Source: Telopea speciosissima
Lineage: Eukaryota; Streptophyta; Magnoliopsida; Proteales; Proteaceae
Reading direction: 5' to 3'
Length of the DNA stretch: 64,000 nucleotides
Assembly (NCBI RefSeq): GCF_018873765.1
Contig: NC_057918.1
Coordinates: 69,539,871-69,603,870, forward strand
The notes under the pieces were generated by a model. That model saw nothing but the letters and a program-made list of their open reading frames with translations. It was not told the DNA's origin and ran no database searches. The position numbers and the translations under genes are program-made. This document shows, one piece after another, positions 20,834-31,100 of the stretch (within the stretch, counting starts at the first letter, position 1; each line of letters begins with the position of its first letter).

Positions 20834-22142
20834 CGGTCAGAGCCTAGTTCTGGTAATTCTATAGTTCATGGTCACTTGCTTAACTTCAGGAAGTTGTGTT
20901 CCTGATTTTCTTTCAACAACTTTAACGGCTAGTTTACTGTGATTGTTTCAATACTGTGCAGAATTGCCTGAAAATTTGAGAAAGGTTATGCATGGTTTCA
21001 CTAAGCTTGATGAAGAGCCGTGTAATCAGTTATCCAACAGGCCAATGTTGGTTAGAGAAAATTCAGAATCGATTTATTTCAATACATGACTCGGCTTTGT
21101 AAAATATGTTAGGTTTCTCTTCTTATATACTGTTATTTTGATTTAGTTATACTGATTCAGTTCTTGTTCCAAGTATTCTCAATTATGTTTGCAATCGCGA
21201 AAGTGTGTGTTTCTGGTGGCTTGAAATTGTATTTATTTGTGTATTTATTCATTGCTGGCTTGAGGCGGAATTGCATCAAAAGATTTGCCCCTGGTTCAGA
21301 CTGGTTCTACTCCATTTTTGGTGTGGGGGGATACTCTCACGGCTGAGAATGGACTGAAAGAATGTAGATGAATTGTAGATGGTATTAGAAACAGAACTGT
21401 TTCTCATCCATCTGAAAAATGAATGAGGTGGTTGATGCAATTGTGAGTAGCTTGTCAAAGGATCTCCTTCGCCGCAAAACCCCATTGTCCGGCAACATCC
21501 AAAGGCTTGGACATAGTTCATACATAGATTAGTGTGTTGGTATTGATGCAGGTCAAATATCTGGTCCTGTTTATTCGATTATTTCTCAGTTTGGTTGAGA
21601 TCAACTCACATAAAATGAATGCATTTAGTGGAGAATAAAATTGTTGTCTTTTGGAGGATTGAAGTTTTGCAGTACTGGGAGCACTTGTGGCGGTTGGGTA
21701 TCAGTTATTAATATTACAACTCAGCAGAGCGTAAATAAGTTAAGGGTCTATGTTTCCCGTGACGCCCGCTTGAACACTAGCTCCCACTAGGAAATGTCTT
21801 AAATACCCCCTATTGAATATCAGGCATGATTCAGGTTTCCCTTTTTTGCCCATTTCTCACAATTCCAGTACTAGGAATATGAAACTTGAAAGAATTTGCC
21901 AAGATAGCCACTTGACTACAACCTTAAAATAAAATTTGCAAAAAAAACGAATAATGCCCCTCCTTGAAACACAACCTTGCAAATTGGAACATTCTTACAT
22001 AGCATATTCATCTTTCATCTTCCCATTCCAGAAGGTGTTAATTTCTAGACAAAATATGCTTACTTTGGATTCACTGGATTCTTGAAGTTAAAACTAACCT
22101 TGGTTAGTGTAATTTCTTAAAAATATAACAAGTTATCTATTG
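20834..22142. other. 3' UTR and intergenic DNA
   Basis: No gene seen. Candidate polyadenylation signals such as AATACA lie near 21080. The short open frames here lack recognisable domains. Confidence 0.5.
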
Positions 22143-22260
22143 AGGCTGTGTTTGGTATGCATTCTAGGCCAATCTTTCTTTCTCAAATGATAAAAATAGT
22201 TGTTTTTATCTATTGTCTGAGAATGCGAAATCGACCTAGAATGCATACCAAACCCAGCCT
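22143..22260. mobile_element. Fold-back MITE-like element, 118 bp
   Basis: Ends are inverted copies of about 30 bp (AGGCTGTGTTTGGTATGCAT... against its complement at 22228-22260) with few mismatches. The middle is also an inverted repeat (GATAAAAA/TTTTTATC), so the whole unit folds on itself. No clear target duplication. Confidence 0.7.
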
Positions 22261-22320
22261 AAAGATTTCCTATCGATCACTTAATACTACATGTTGCAGT
22301 CTAGGAGATATAGAAATAAA

Positions 22321-22566
22321 ACACAGCTATGTTTGAAATGAGCATACATGGCTTATCCCCCAGCTATGTTTGGTATGCATTCTAGGCCAATATTTGAGTA
22401 TTTTCAAAAATCAGAGGGTGATTTGAGTTTCGTTTGAAAATCAGGGGGTGACGTGTAATTTACCCCCAAAAAATTAATTACTTAATTAATTAAAAAAAAA
22501 AAAAACCCTATTCTAATTGAAATGACATGAATAACCCAAGTATGCTCATTTCAAACATAGCTGTGT
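22321..22566. mobile_element. MITE-like element with perfect 27-bp inverted ends
   Basis: 22321-22347 and 22540-22566 are exact inverted copies of 27 bp (starting ACACAGCTATGTTTGAAATG). Inside, at 22367-22391, is a direct copy of the end of the neighbouring fold-back element (TGTTTGGTATGCATTCTAGG). No target duplication is evident. Confidence 0.75.
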
Positions 22567-23845
22567 GAGTTCTGTATCCTCATGAGAAGTAATCATTAAC
22601 TGTATTTGTGTTTGTGAGGAGTGGGGGCAAGGGAGCTGAGAGACATTTAGGAAAACCATGTGGTTAAGTAATTGGGGAGAACAATATACAGATGAGTTAT
22701 GCCTCACTCAAATGATGGATGAACCCTTAAATTATGCATAATATGAGTGTGGGAAATAATTTTACTATAATACCAATCTAATATGACCCACCTAGTGTTA
22801 AAAGCCTCACGTTCAACTGAAACCTCATCAGTTACATAGACCAAAGAACAACAAAGAAGCCAAACTGGCTACCCAAAAGGGGGGGTGGGGGACCCCAAAC
22901 AAGAGAGACCAAACAACTATCAAGAGGTTGTTACATCAAAAGCATTGAAGAAACAAATCCAAAAAATGATACATTAAAAACGGGGAGGGGAAAAAACAAA
23001 ATATCAAAAAGATGATACATCAAGAATCCAGGGGAGTGGAAAAAATAAGAGGAAAGTCCCAAGAAGCAGCTAGATGCCTATTTCTGATCTCAAAAGTGAT
23101 GACTTCTCAAATTTGTCAATAGTATGTTTCGAGGGGGGTTCATCTTCTTTTATTTCTTTCCCATCAAATATAAATCTCATCTAATGTTTAACTTTACTTT
23201 AACACATTCTTTTCATTTTTCTTTCGTACTCAACAAACTCTTCGACTTCTCCATGACTTTGTGTCTTGGTAGAATTCTCTCTCACCCATTATTTTTTTTC
23301 CAAATGATAATGTTAAGAACAAGTATAACTGTTAAAATGCAAGCAAGCTAATAGTACATTGTAGACTATGAATATGAACTCAAGTTTCTAGTCATTTCCT
23401 TGTTCAGAGATGGACATTCTGGGAGAATCTTATCACCTTCCATATTAGTATTCCTCAAATCGAATAAACAGAGATTCAACAGTACTAGCTAAACAATTAA
23501 AATTGGACACAGTATGCAATCTTGAAACAATTCTCTGATTCTGGGAGTCAAAACAAGTGATCTCTCTTTGTAAGTTACATGAACAGATGACATGCTTGAA
23601 GCTCAATTTGCATTAAAACATGCAAAATCTGTGTTGTACATCTTTCATGAATGTAATGGCTTGGATTCCTTATGCCTCAAGCTCACCAGTCTGCTTTGGT
23701 TACTTCTGTTTAACAACCCATATATAGTTAATCTTCACAATTAAGAACTGAAATTTCAAAGACCAAAATCGATGATATATGTGTGCAATGTTTTGATCAT
23801 TAATCCTTATGAAATGAGAGACTTCATACCTTTTAACAGCTTGTT
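22567..23845. other. Intergenic DNA downstream of the minus-strand gene
   Basis: Nothing coding is supported. There is a G-run near 22880-22889 and A/G-rich stretches to 23060. The part next to 23845 should contain the 3' UTR of the gene at 23846-24448. Confidence 0.45.
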
Positions 23846-24448
23846 TCATTGAATAGCACAAATGCAAGAATTCTTCACTCCCTCAAGCTCCCCTTCTTCC
23901 AATATACTGAAAACATTTGAAAGATTGAGGAGAAAGGTCAATAATTAGTTCCAAACTTACATTCAGAGTTTATTGATAGATATAAAAAGTGTTCTTCCAT
24001 TGCTTTGGTTTCTACTTTCTACAAGTGAATGCACCTAGCACACCTAGGAAAAATCACACACACACACACACACACATAGATCTTATAAACAGAGCAAGAG
24101 GTGGAGAAATAGTTGGTACCTTGACTGATACACTAGAACCTGAGCAAGATCTTGTCCATGGGCATCAGGCCAACTAACTTTTCTCCTAATTCTCAGTTGA
24201 TTCTCCTCTACCACTGTAGTCTTTTTGAGATTACTCTTAAGAGGAGGAGTTAGAAAGCAAGGTTCTTGAGTACCATTTCTCTTGTCTAGAGCTTCTGTTT
24301 GATTATTAACATCTATATTGTTGGTGATCCCATCTTTATTGATCTCTGCATCAGACAGGTTCTTAATGGTATCGTTGCTGTTCTTCGGGTGCCTTGCTGG
24401 TGTATAACAAGAGCACACTAGTGCAGTGCACTTATTTTGCGCCGCCGT
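23846..24448 (-). CDS. Small plant protein with KVSWPDAHG motif (two exons)
   Basis: Exon 1 is 24448-24132 and exon 2 is 23906-23846. The intron 24131-23907 has GT (GTATCAG) and AG (TTTTCAG) borders and a (CA)n stretch at 24056-24075. The joined frame gives about 125 residues: an N-terminus with KCTALVCSCYTPARH, a polar middle, then PPLKSNLKKTTVV and RRKVSWPDAHGQDLAQV, and a Cys-containing end, KNSCICAIQ. The KVSWPD..G..LA.V core with a short CIC tail recalls a small uncharacterised plant family; no function is claimed. No ATG is in frame: the best start is ACG at 24448-24446 in a strong context (GGCGACGGCGG), giving a typical MAAQNKC-like N-terminus. A missing upstream exon is the alternative. 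Confidence 0.7.
24056..24075. repeat. (CA)n microsatellite in intron
   Basis: About ten CA units within the intron of the small KVSWPD gene. Confidence 0.95.
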
Positions 24449-24516
24449 CGCCGCCAGGAGTGCAGATAATTAAGGTTAAAACACCCCCTTCTACTATACC
24501 TTCTCTGATGTCTTCT

Positions 24517-24526
24517 CTATATATCC
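24517..24526 (-). promoter_or_regulatory. Possible TATA box of the KVSWPD gene
   Basis: The minus strand reads GGATATATAG about 70 bp upstream of the proposed ACG start. Transcription would begin near 24490, and no ATG lies between there and the open frame. Confidence 0.45.
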
Positions 24527-24532
24527 TCTATT

Positions 24533-26544
24533 TCTAAATTCAAACATGCCATGACTAGCTATAGAACCATATGGATTTGGAACTGGCATTTCCACAAACT
24601 AATTAAGGACATGAAACAGCAATAAATAACTTGAGGGGAAGAGGGATTTTGCAAATGATTAAAGAAGCTTTATGACTTTATGTTTGAGAGGAGTGGGTTC
24701 AGGTTGAGGGAGGGATTAGTTTGTATGTAATGCAAGGGAAGGTAGGATGAGATAGAAAAGGTAAGAAGGAAAGAAAAGAGGGACATCTTGTTCACGCCAA
24801 CCCACTATGAGTTGCTTTCTCTTGCTTTTGGCCTTTGTACTCATTAGTGAGTTGAATTGGGTAAAAACAAAAAGAAAAAGAGGATATGAGGGTTCTCCTC
24901 TTTAAAACTTTTCTACCTTTCCCCTTAAATTTTTTGAGTGTCTTATGGGCACGTTTAACTTTGATATATTTTTTTGTGGGTTGATGTTCTTTGTGCCGCA
25001 ACGTAGCGTACGCCCAGATAGATACATGGGTTGAGTGTTAGGAAGGCAGAATGATCATTTCATCTACCCCATGTGTCTGGTCATAAGCTGCACCCCTAGC
25101 ACAGAAAACATTTGGCCTTTTATCACTTATCTTCTTCTTTTTCTTTCCCAAATCACAACTAGTGGGGCTCATTGAGTGGACTTTATGGCTCCTTCCAAAA
25201 TTTGCCAGCTGCAATATGCATGAGGCATAGTAGTAGAATTATCAATATGACGCAGAGGAAAAGGAACTTTGTCAGTATCATTTTGTCCCCCCCCCCCGGC
25301 CCCCCTCCCATCGGGGCCCCTACGACACAGTAATTGGGAACCATTTGATGGGTCTGCCCCAGCCCCACAGGAGGTGTGGGATCCAGGTTTTGGGTTCAAA
25401 ATGCTCAGCAGGTTCATAACTAAGAGAGTACAGAAATAATAAAATGAGCGGACAGTTCCCCAATTCTAAAAAATATCTAATATATCTCTCCTTCTTCTGT
25501 GTTGGTGTCTTGTCACTAAAGGTGTAAAAATCAAATCGAAATCATTTATTGAAATTCACTTACCTCGAAATCGTTACCCACAATGGAGCAGTGTATACCG
25601 TACATAGTATACGCAGTCTTATCCCTGTGTTCATAGATAAGCTGATTCTAGACTAGAATATGTGATTTACAATGGAACAACCTCTACCGTTGCACCAAGG
25701 GCCCATCCTAAAAATATATATATATAACAATAACTAATTCAATTCAATATTAAATTTACATTTATTTCAATAAAAAAAAATTAAAAGAGAAAGAAGTCGT
25801 TTGAAAAAAAAAAATAAAAAACCTAATAAAATTGATTAAAGTTATTAAACGATCTGATTTCGATTTTACCAAAAAAAAATTTTTGCACTGAAATGAACTG
25901 TTTACATCAAAATCTAACCATTAACACCCTACCAATCACCAATTGGATGGGATTCATAATTTGTGGGAAGATTCTGTGTGTTTGTGTGCATGTTCTTGTG
26001 TGTAAAAGAGAGAGAGAAAGTAGGCTTGAAATTGGAATTTGGATCTGTATTAATTGTTTTTTATCTAGGTCATAATCGATTAAGATCATCATGACCTCAG
26101 ATAGAGCCTTTTGGAGGGCAAGGATCTTGCAGGGCTGTGTCATTTCTTCTTACTTTCAACTTCCACTTTTCATCTTTCGTTTTTCTTTTTATTTCCCATT
26201 TTATATTTGTCATTTTACATTTTTCACCTCTCATCTCTTTATTCCCCTCTTTTTGTTCGGACCTTAGTTTCTTTGGTTTTGTTGAATCTATATAGCCAAT
26301 CCCATTAAGTTGGGATAAGGTTAAGTTTATTGTTGTTGTTGTATAATCGATGAGAAATTGATCGAATTTGATCAAAACATACTGTAACCCTAGTTTCCAT
26401 ACAAAAATTGGAAGAGCCAGAGAGAGAGTGAGGCAGCCCTGGATCTTGATAGACAGGATTGGCTTTGGCCAGTTTAGATCCATCCAGTCGATTAATCTTG
26501 ACATACCCAGAGAGAGAGAGAGGCAGCCCTGGATCAAGGATTTA
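24533..26544. other. Intergenic DNA
   Basis: No supported gene. It contains a C-run at about 25287-25298 followed by a GC-rich patch to 25330. At about 26282-26343 a short segment (CCCATTAAGTTGGGATAAGG followed by TTG repeats) resembles the 3' tail of plant RTE LINEs and the SINEs that share it. Confidence 0.45.
26282..26343 (+). repeat. RTE-LINE/SINE 3' tail fragment ending in (TTG)n
   Basis: AATCCCATTAAGTTGGGATA then AAGGTTAAGTTTATTG and TTG repeats. This tail is common at 3' ends of plant RTE LINEs and TS-like SINEs. Only the tail is recognisable. Confidence 0.5.
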
Positions 26545-26995
26545 GTAATCGGTATCGGTCTTGGTTAATATCAATCCAATATCGATCTAGATCGGACAAA
26601 CTTCCCTTGTGTTTCTTCAAAAATCAGATTTTTAGTACTCTTTTACCCTTGATCCATACCAATCATGATTCTAAGTATTGGTATCGTATCGCTTGTATCG
26701 GGCGATATGTACCAATTTTACTAGTCATTGATACCGATGTAGTGCTGATATCGTATCGGTAACACGGTACAGATAAGAGATAAAATGGTCAGAAAACTCA
26801 TTTTTTTAAAAAAATTTAGGGGTAATTTTGTTCGATACAACCGATTTAAACCGATACTATATCGATATCGTATCGATTTTACGAATTGCCGATATCATGA
26901 ACTAAAACCATGATACCAATCAACTGATACAAGATTGACCAGGAATTGACACCAATACCGATACGAATCGGCCTGTCCAATCAATCTTAATCTTG
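26545..26995. repeat. ATCGATATCG-rich dispersed repeat, copy 1
   Basis: Built from short near-palindromic words (TATCGATATCGTATCGAT, CCGATACGAATCGG). The same style recurs at 46820-47070 and 47905-48115, with shared phrases such as ATATCGTATCGAT. No coding content. Confidence 0.65.
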
Positions 26996-27617
26996 AAACT
27001 CCCAGAGAGAGAGAGAGAGGGGCAAAGAGCCCTAGGAAAGGGGTAGGGATATTGACTACCCGGTACCCACCATATTTGCCGCGCTGGTTTCTTCTATCAC
27101 ATCAACCCATCCATTGTCTGCCACATGCACTGGATAGTGACTTAAGGAGATTAGGGCTTAATGCTGTCAACTCAGATGGATTGAAACAGATTTATTAGGT
27201 AAATTCATGATAGAACTGCATACAAATCTGTCCAGACTCCAGAGCCCATGCCCAAAACCCATAGGTTGGGCCAAATTCAATGCAGCTACTACCATTTCTA
27301 ATAATTGTCTTAAAAAGAGTATAATAACAATCTTAGCAAGAAGAATGCTGCCCGGTTGCGTGGCCCTGTGCATCTCAGGAGACATATTTTATTTTGTAGG
27401 GGATGGGATAGTCAGTTCAGGAGGGCTATTTCGGGGAGTAATCTACACAATACACGACTAAGCAGCATTCTTTTTTTCATTTTAATTTTATAAAATTTAT
27501 TGATTAAAGGTCAAGTTTTCCTTCTCCTATGATCAAGAGAGAACCTCTTCACTCATGGATTTTGGCACTTGAACAGAATTCCTAAAACAGTGGGAAGCAT
27601 AGTCCGGGTATTTGTAT

Positions 27618-27723
27618 GAATAATTATCATCTCCAATTCACTGTCTAAGGTGGGATAGGGTGGTCATTTTCGCTCCTATGTGAGGAATTGGAGCGGGCAG
27701 CGAATTGGAGGGGATAACGATTC
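27618..27723. mobile_element. Mutator-like MITE, 106 bp
   Basis: Flanked by a perfect 10-bp target duplication, GTATTTGTAT (27608-27617 and 27724-27733). Inverted ends are GAATAATTATCATCTCC and the complement of GGGGATAACGATTC. It shares the core GGTCATTT..GCTCCTATGTGAGG with the MITE at 28044. Confidence 0.85.
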
Positions 27724-27763
27724 GTATTTGTATGCGGGGGAGAGTTCATTATGACCTCGCAAT

Positions 27764-27926
27764 GGGAAAGGTATTTTGTCCGGGAGTACACTCCCATGTG
27801 TCTATCTCTTTCGTTCCTATATGAAACAACATCTCTACCTCCTATTAGGGGAGAATAGGAGGTAGAGAGGAATAGACATAAGAAAAAGTGATGTAGGTCA
27901 TCCTCCCGGATAGAGAACACATTCCC
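27764..27926. mobile_element. MITE of the GGGA..TGTCCGGGAG family
   Basis: Inverted ends GGGAAAGGTATTTTGTCCGG and the complement of CCGGATAGAGAACACATTCC, 163 bp. Related to the element at 44220 (same TGTCCGGGAGT and CCATGTGTCTATCTC words). No target duplication is visible, so it may be eroded. Confidence 0.65.
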
Positions 27927-28043
27927 TAATTGTAAAGTTTGTTTGTTTCAGCTCAAGATTGTAATGAAATTGTTCTGGTTACTATCCCATCCCCCAAAAT
28001 TCACTACTAAATTTAATAGTAAGACAAGCGTTGGCTGAAAGGG

Positions 28044-28231
28044 TAATTTTTATCACCTCCAATTCGTTGCCCCCCTCCAATTCCCTCCAATCCCTCACAT
28101 AGGAGCAGAAATGACCACCCTACCCCACCTTGGACAGTGTGTTCGGGCAATGGATAAGGTGGTCATTTCCACTCCTATGTGAGGGATTGGAGGGAATTGG
28201 AGCAGGTAGGAATTGGAGGTGATGACGATTA
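28044..28231. mobile_element. Mutator-like MITE, 188 bp
   Basis: Perfect 9-bp target duplication CTGAAAGGG (28035-28043 and 28232-28240). Both arms (TAATTTTTATCACCTCCAAT and its near-complement) pair over about 80 bp, so the element is almost one hairpin. Same family as 27618-27723, 320 bp away. Confidence 0.9.
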
Positions 28232-28315
28232 CTGAAAGGGTCCTTATACAGATGTGACTTGCCCTATTTGCATTGAGAGCATGGTCTCGAGTATCAGGAT
28301 TTGAATCACCCTTCA

Positions 28316-28700
28316 CCGATCCGGATTGGAATCAACTGATATCGATCCCGATTCCTATCGATCCTAATTGATGGTGCATGAATCGGAATCAGATTGATCG
28401 ATTCCTAATCATTGCCTTCGTATTCTCAGTTGGATCAAACCGATTCCTGATTCCAAGGCCAATCTCATTTTCACAGGGTTGAGCTGGGCCTATTTCACCC
28501 CAGGAAGGCTCTATTCCAAGGTTTTAAAATTCAGAATCTGATTTCAATTTGAATCGGTCTAAATCCTAGAAAATGAAATCGAGGAGAAAAAACAATCATT
28601 TTCATAGAAATTGGATTTTTTGGAGTTTTGGCTTTAGAACCTTTGTAGATCTAGTTGTAAGAGATAAGTTTCATTGAATTTTTGTTATTTTTATTGATTA
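28316..28700. repeat. AATCGGAATCG-type dispersed repeat, copies 1-2
   Basis: Two adjoining segments with GATTCC/GGAATC words and the shared stretch TTTCATTGAATTTTTGTTAT then ATTGATTAAAAG. Related segments lie at 29255-29480, 40355-40640 (reverse) and 42130-42400 (reverse). No coding content. Confidence 0.55.
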
Positions 28701-29797
28701 AAAGAAGGAAAAATTAGAGATCAACCAATTTCTATTTGCTTGTAAATCCATTGCTCTATTCCTCTCTCTCCCTGTATGTTTTGGTCTGCCCTTCCTGATC
28801 AAGTCTGTGGCGCATATTGTCATATGAGATCCTGATTGGGACCCCTACATCTAGTTTTGGATTGAAAGAGGGACCTTCTTGCTTTGATTGGCAATGTCAC
28901 AATCAGATATACATTGTTTTTGGTTTTGTATTCATTAAAAAAACTTATGTAGGGTCCATGGAATTTTCTTGCATACCAAACCTGATCTAATATATAGAGA
29001 TAAGGAACACTGCTTGATCGCATGCTCCTACACCCTGACATAGGGGTGGTGAATGACCACCCCGCCCCTCATATTGGATGTCTGACACTTACTCCTATTG
29101 GCCCGTGCTCACCTAGGGGCACGCAACCAAGCAACATTCTCTCTCCTAGATAGAAAATATCAAATACAAACCAATATGAGTTGTGCAAGAACTGTTTCAG
29201 TTTGACTTTGACCCCCTAACAGCAATGAGGCTTCTGTATAAGATTAAATAACTTGGAATTGGAGAAAGGATCGGTCTCCATCTATTCCAATTTGAATCAG
29301 ATCGATATCGATTTGGAATGAGCCAAAACCCTTGAAAGTGGAATCGAAAAGAAGAAGCAAAGACTTCCACAGATCTGTGCTTTTTCAGGAGGGTATTTTA
29401 ACTACAAGAGTTATGTTTCATTGATTTTTATGCTATTTTACTAATTAAAAGAATTAAAAAAAAAAAAGAAAGAGAAAAAAACGTTAACTAGTCATGTGGT
29501 TCCTGCGTTCAGAAATAAGATCGCATGAAAAGACCGTTCAAGCCCCAGTGAAATAAAAAAAATCTCATCCAAACCAATGCCTATGTGCATACTCTCATCG
29601 GCCCCTAGGCTAATATAGGGGCTATACAACTGGTTAGCGTTCTCTTACCCAATAAGTAAAGATCAAAGAGTATTCATGACTATTTGGTTTTTTTTAATAG
29701 GGGTCGGCTGTCCATTCCAATCTAATTCTCGAAACCGTGGTTCCCAATGTGAGTTTTTTGTAGATGAACCACTAAAACAGTGATTATCAATCTCATG
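28701..29797. other. Intergenic DNA with another AATCGG-type repeat copy
   Basis: No gene supported. 29255-29480 repeats the pattern of the preceding repeat (GATCGATATCGATTTGGAAT, then GTTTCATTGATTTTTATG and ATTAAAAG, ending in an A-rich tract at 29457-29481). Confidence 0.5.
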
Positions 29798-29802
29798 ATC
29801 TC

Positions 29803-29995
29803 TATTGGATATTATTGAGATCTTCTCAAACTAGGAAACCTTGTTTTATATTTTATGTAATCTTCTTCTATTAGGAAACTATATCATATGTGATATACCT
29901 TTCCTAACTATTAGTAACTCTTGGCTAGGGTTTGTGCTTGTATATTTACTCTCACACTGAGAGACCAAAATTAATGAGAATCAATATTTCTAACA
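29803..29995 (+). repeat. Copia-2 5' LTR (193 bp)
   Basis: Begins TATTGGATATTATTGAG and ends TTCTAACA. The 5' terminal dinucleotide is TA, not the canonical TG, placed by the adjacent ATCTC duplication. Contains CTCACACTGAGAG near the end. Confidence 0.9.
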
Positions 29996-30009
29996 TGGTA
30001 TCTAGAGCC
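29996..30009 (+). promoter_or_regulatory. Copia-2 primer binding site
   Basis: TGGTATCTAGAGCC, adjacent to the LTR end; one inserted T relative to the usual Met-tRNA site. Confidence 0.85.
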
Positions 30010-30089
30010 CTAAGCTCCCACGAGACTCTCTACTTCTTCTTCTAAATTTTTTTTTCTGCCCTAGCATTACCGGTTCACCTGTTTTTGCA

Positions 30090-31100
30090 ATGGCCACCGG
30101 TGATGGCACCATCACCTCTACCTCCCCCTCTCTCTCTTCTTCCTCCACCGCCTCCCTTTCTCATGCCCATCACTTCGTCTCTCTGAAATTAACTTCAAAA
30201 AATTCTCTCTCTTGGCACAAACAGATCACAGCCTATCTCACAGGACAACGCTTGTTCTCTTATGTTGATGGTTCCTCCCCTTGTCCCTCTGATCCTAATG
30301 AGGCTTCCCACTGGATTGCACAAGATGCTGCTATCACTAGTCTTCTACTTGCATCTCTCTCTGATGAGGTCCATCCTATTGTTCTCGACAAGGATACCTC
30401 TCTTGATATTTGGACTGCACTACAGAGTTCTTTTGGATCTGCCTCTACCACATGACTGATGGCTCTCAATATGAGTCTCCAAAATCTTCAACAAGGCAAC
30501 GATGAAACTGTTACTGCCTACCTCCAACGTGCTAAGATCATTGCTGATGAACTCACTGCGGCAGGGAAACCCCTTGCACCTGTAGATTTTAATGTTTATG
30601 TACTGCGCTCCCTACACTCTGATCTCCAAGATGTGGTTTTGCCCATTCTCAAACTTTTGGAACCGCGTTCTTTTTTAGAATTGAGTGGCCTTCTACTGAG
30701 CCATGAAAGTATCCGCGCCTTTCAGAAGTTGCGTCTCGCCGAGGTACCTGTACCTAGCTCGCCTTCAGCCAACAATGTGAACCGTTCTGATTCAGGTATC
30801 ATCCCTTCTGGCCATGGTGGACGTGGAGGCCGCGGTGGTCGTTCTACCAGTGGCCGTGGGGGTCGTTTCCCTTATCAGCCAAGGGGGAACCTGTACTGTA
30901 CCCATTGCCATCGCACAAATCACACTGCCCCTTTCTGTTTTTACCGCAACCCCACACCTTCACCTTACCCCCAACCCATGTCTCAATATTTTCCCACACA
31001 TCCCTCCCCTACCCCGGCAGCTCACTATGCCAATCCCCCTCTCCTTCCTACCCCTCCTTACCCTCCCACCTATCACCCATCCACTGTCCTAACCTGGTAC
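30090..31100 (+). pseudogene. Copia-2 gag
   Basis: ATG at 30090; N-terminus with HHFVSLKLTSKNSLSWHKQI and TAYLTGQRL, the usual copia gag start. An in-frame TGA at 30453-30455 breaks it, and the same frame continues with MALNMSLQNLQQGNDETV. A basic Gly/Arg stretch (GGRGGRGGRS) and a knuckle-like CTHCHRTNHTAPFC are near 30890-30940, followed by a Pro/Tyr-rich spacer. Confidence 0.88.

Noticed and set aside
24792-25001. Lys-rich minus-strand frame upstream of the KVSWPD gene as its first exon
   Set aside because: No similarity to the family N-terminus, no donor leading into 24448, and the TATA-like site lies between them.
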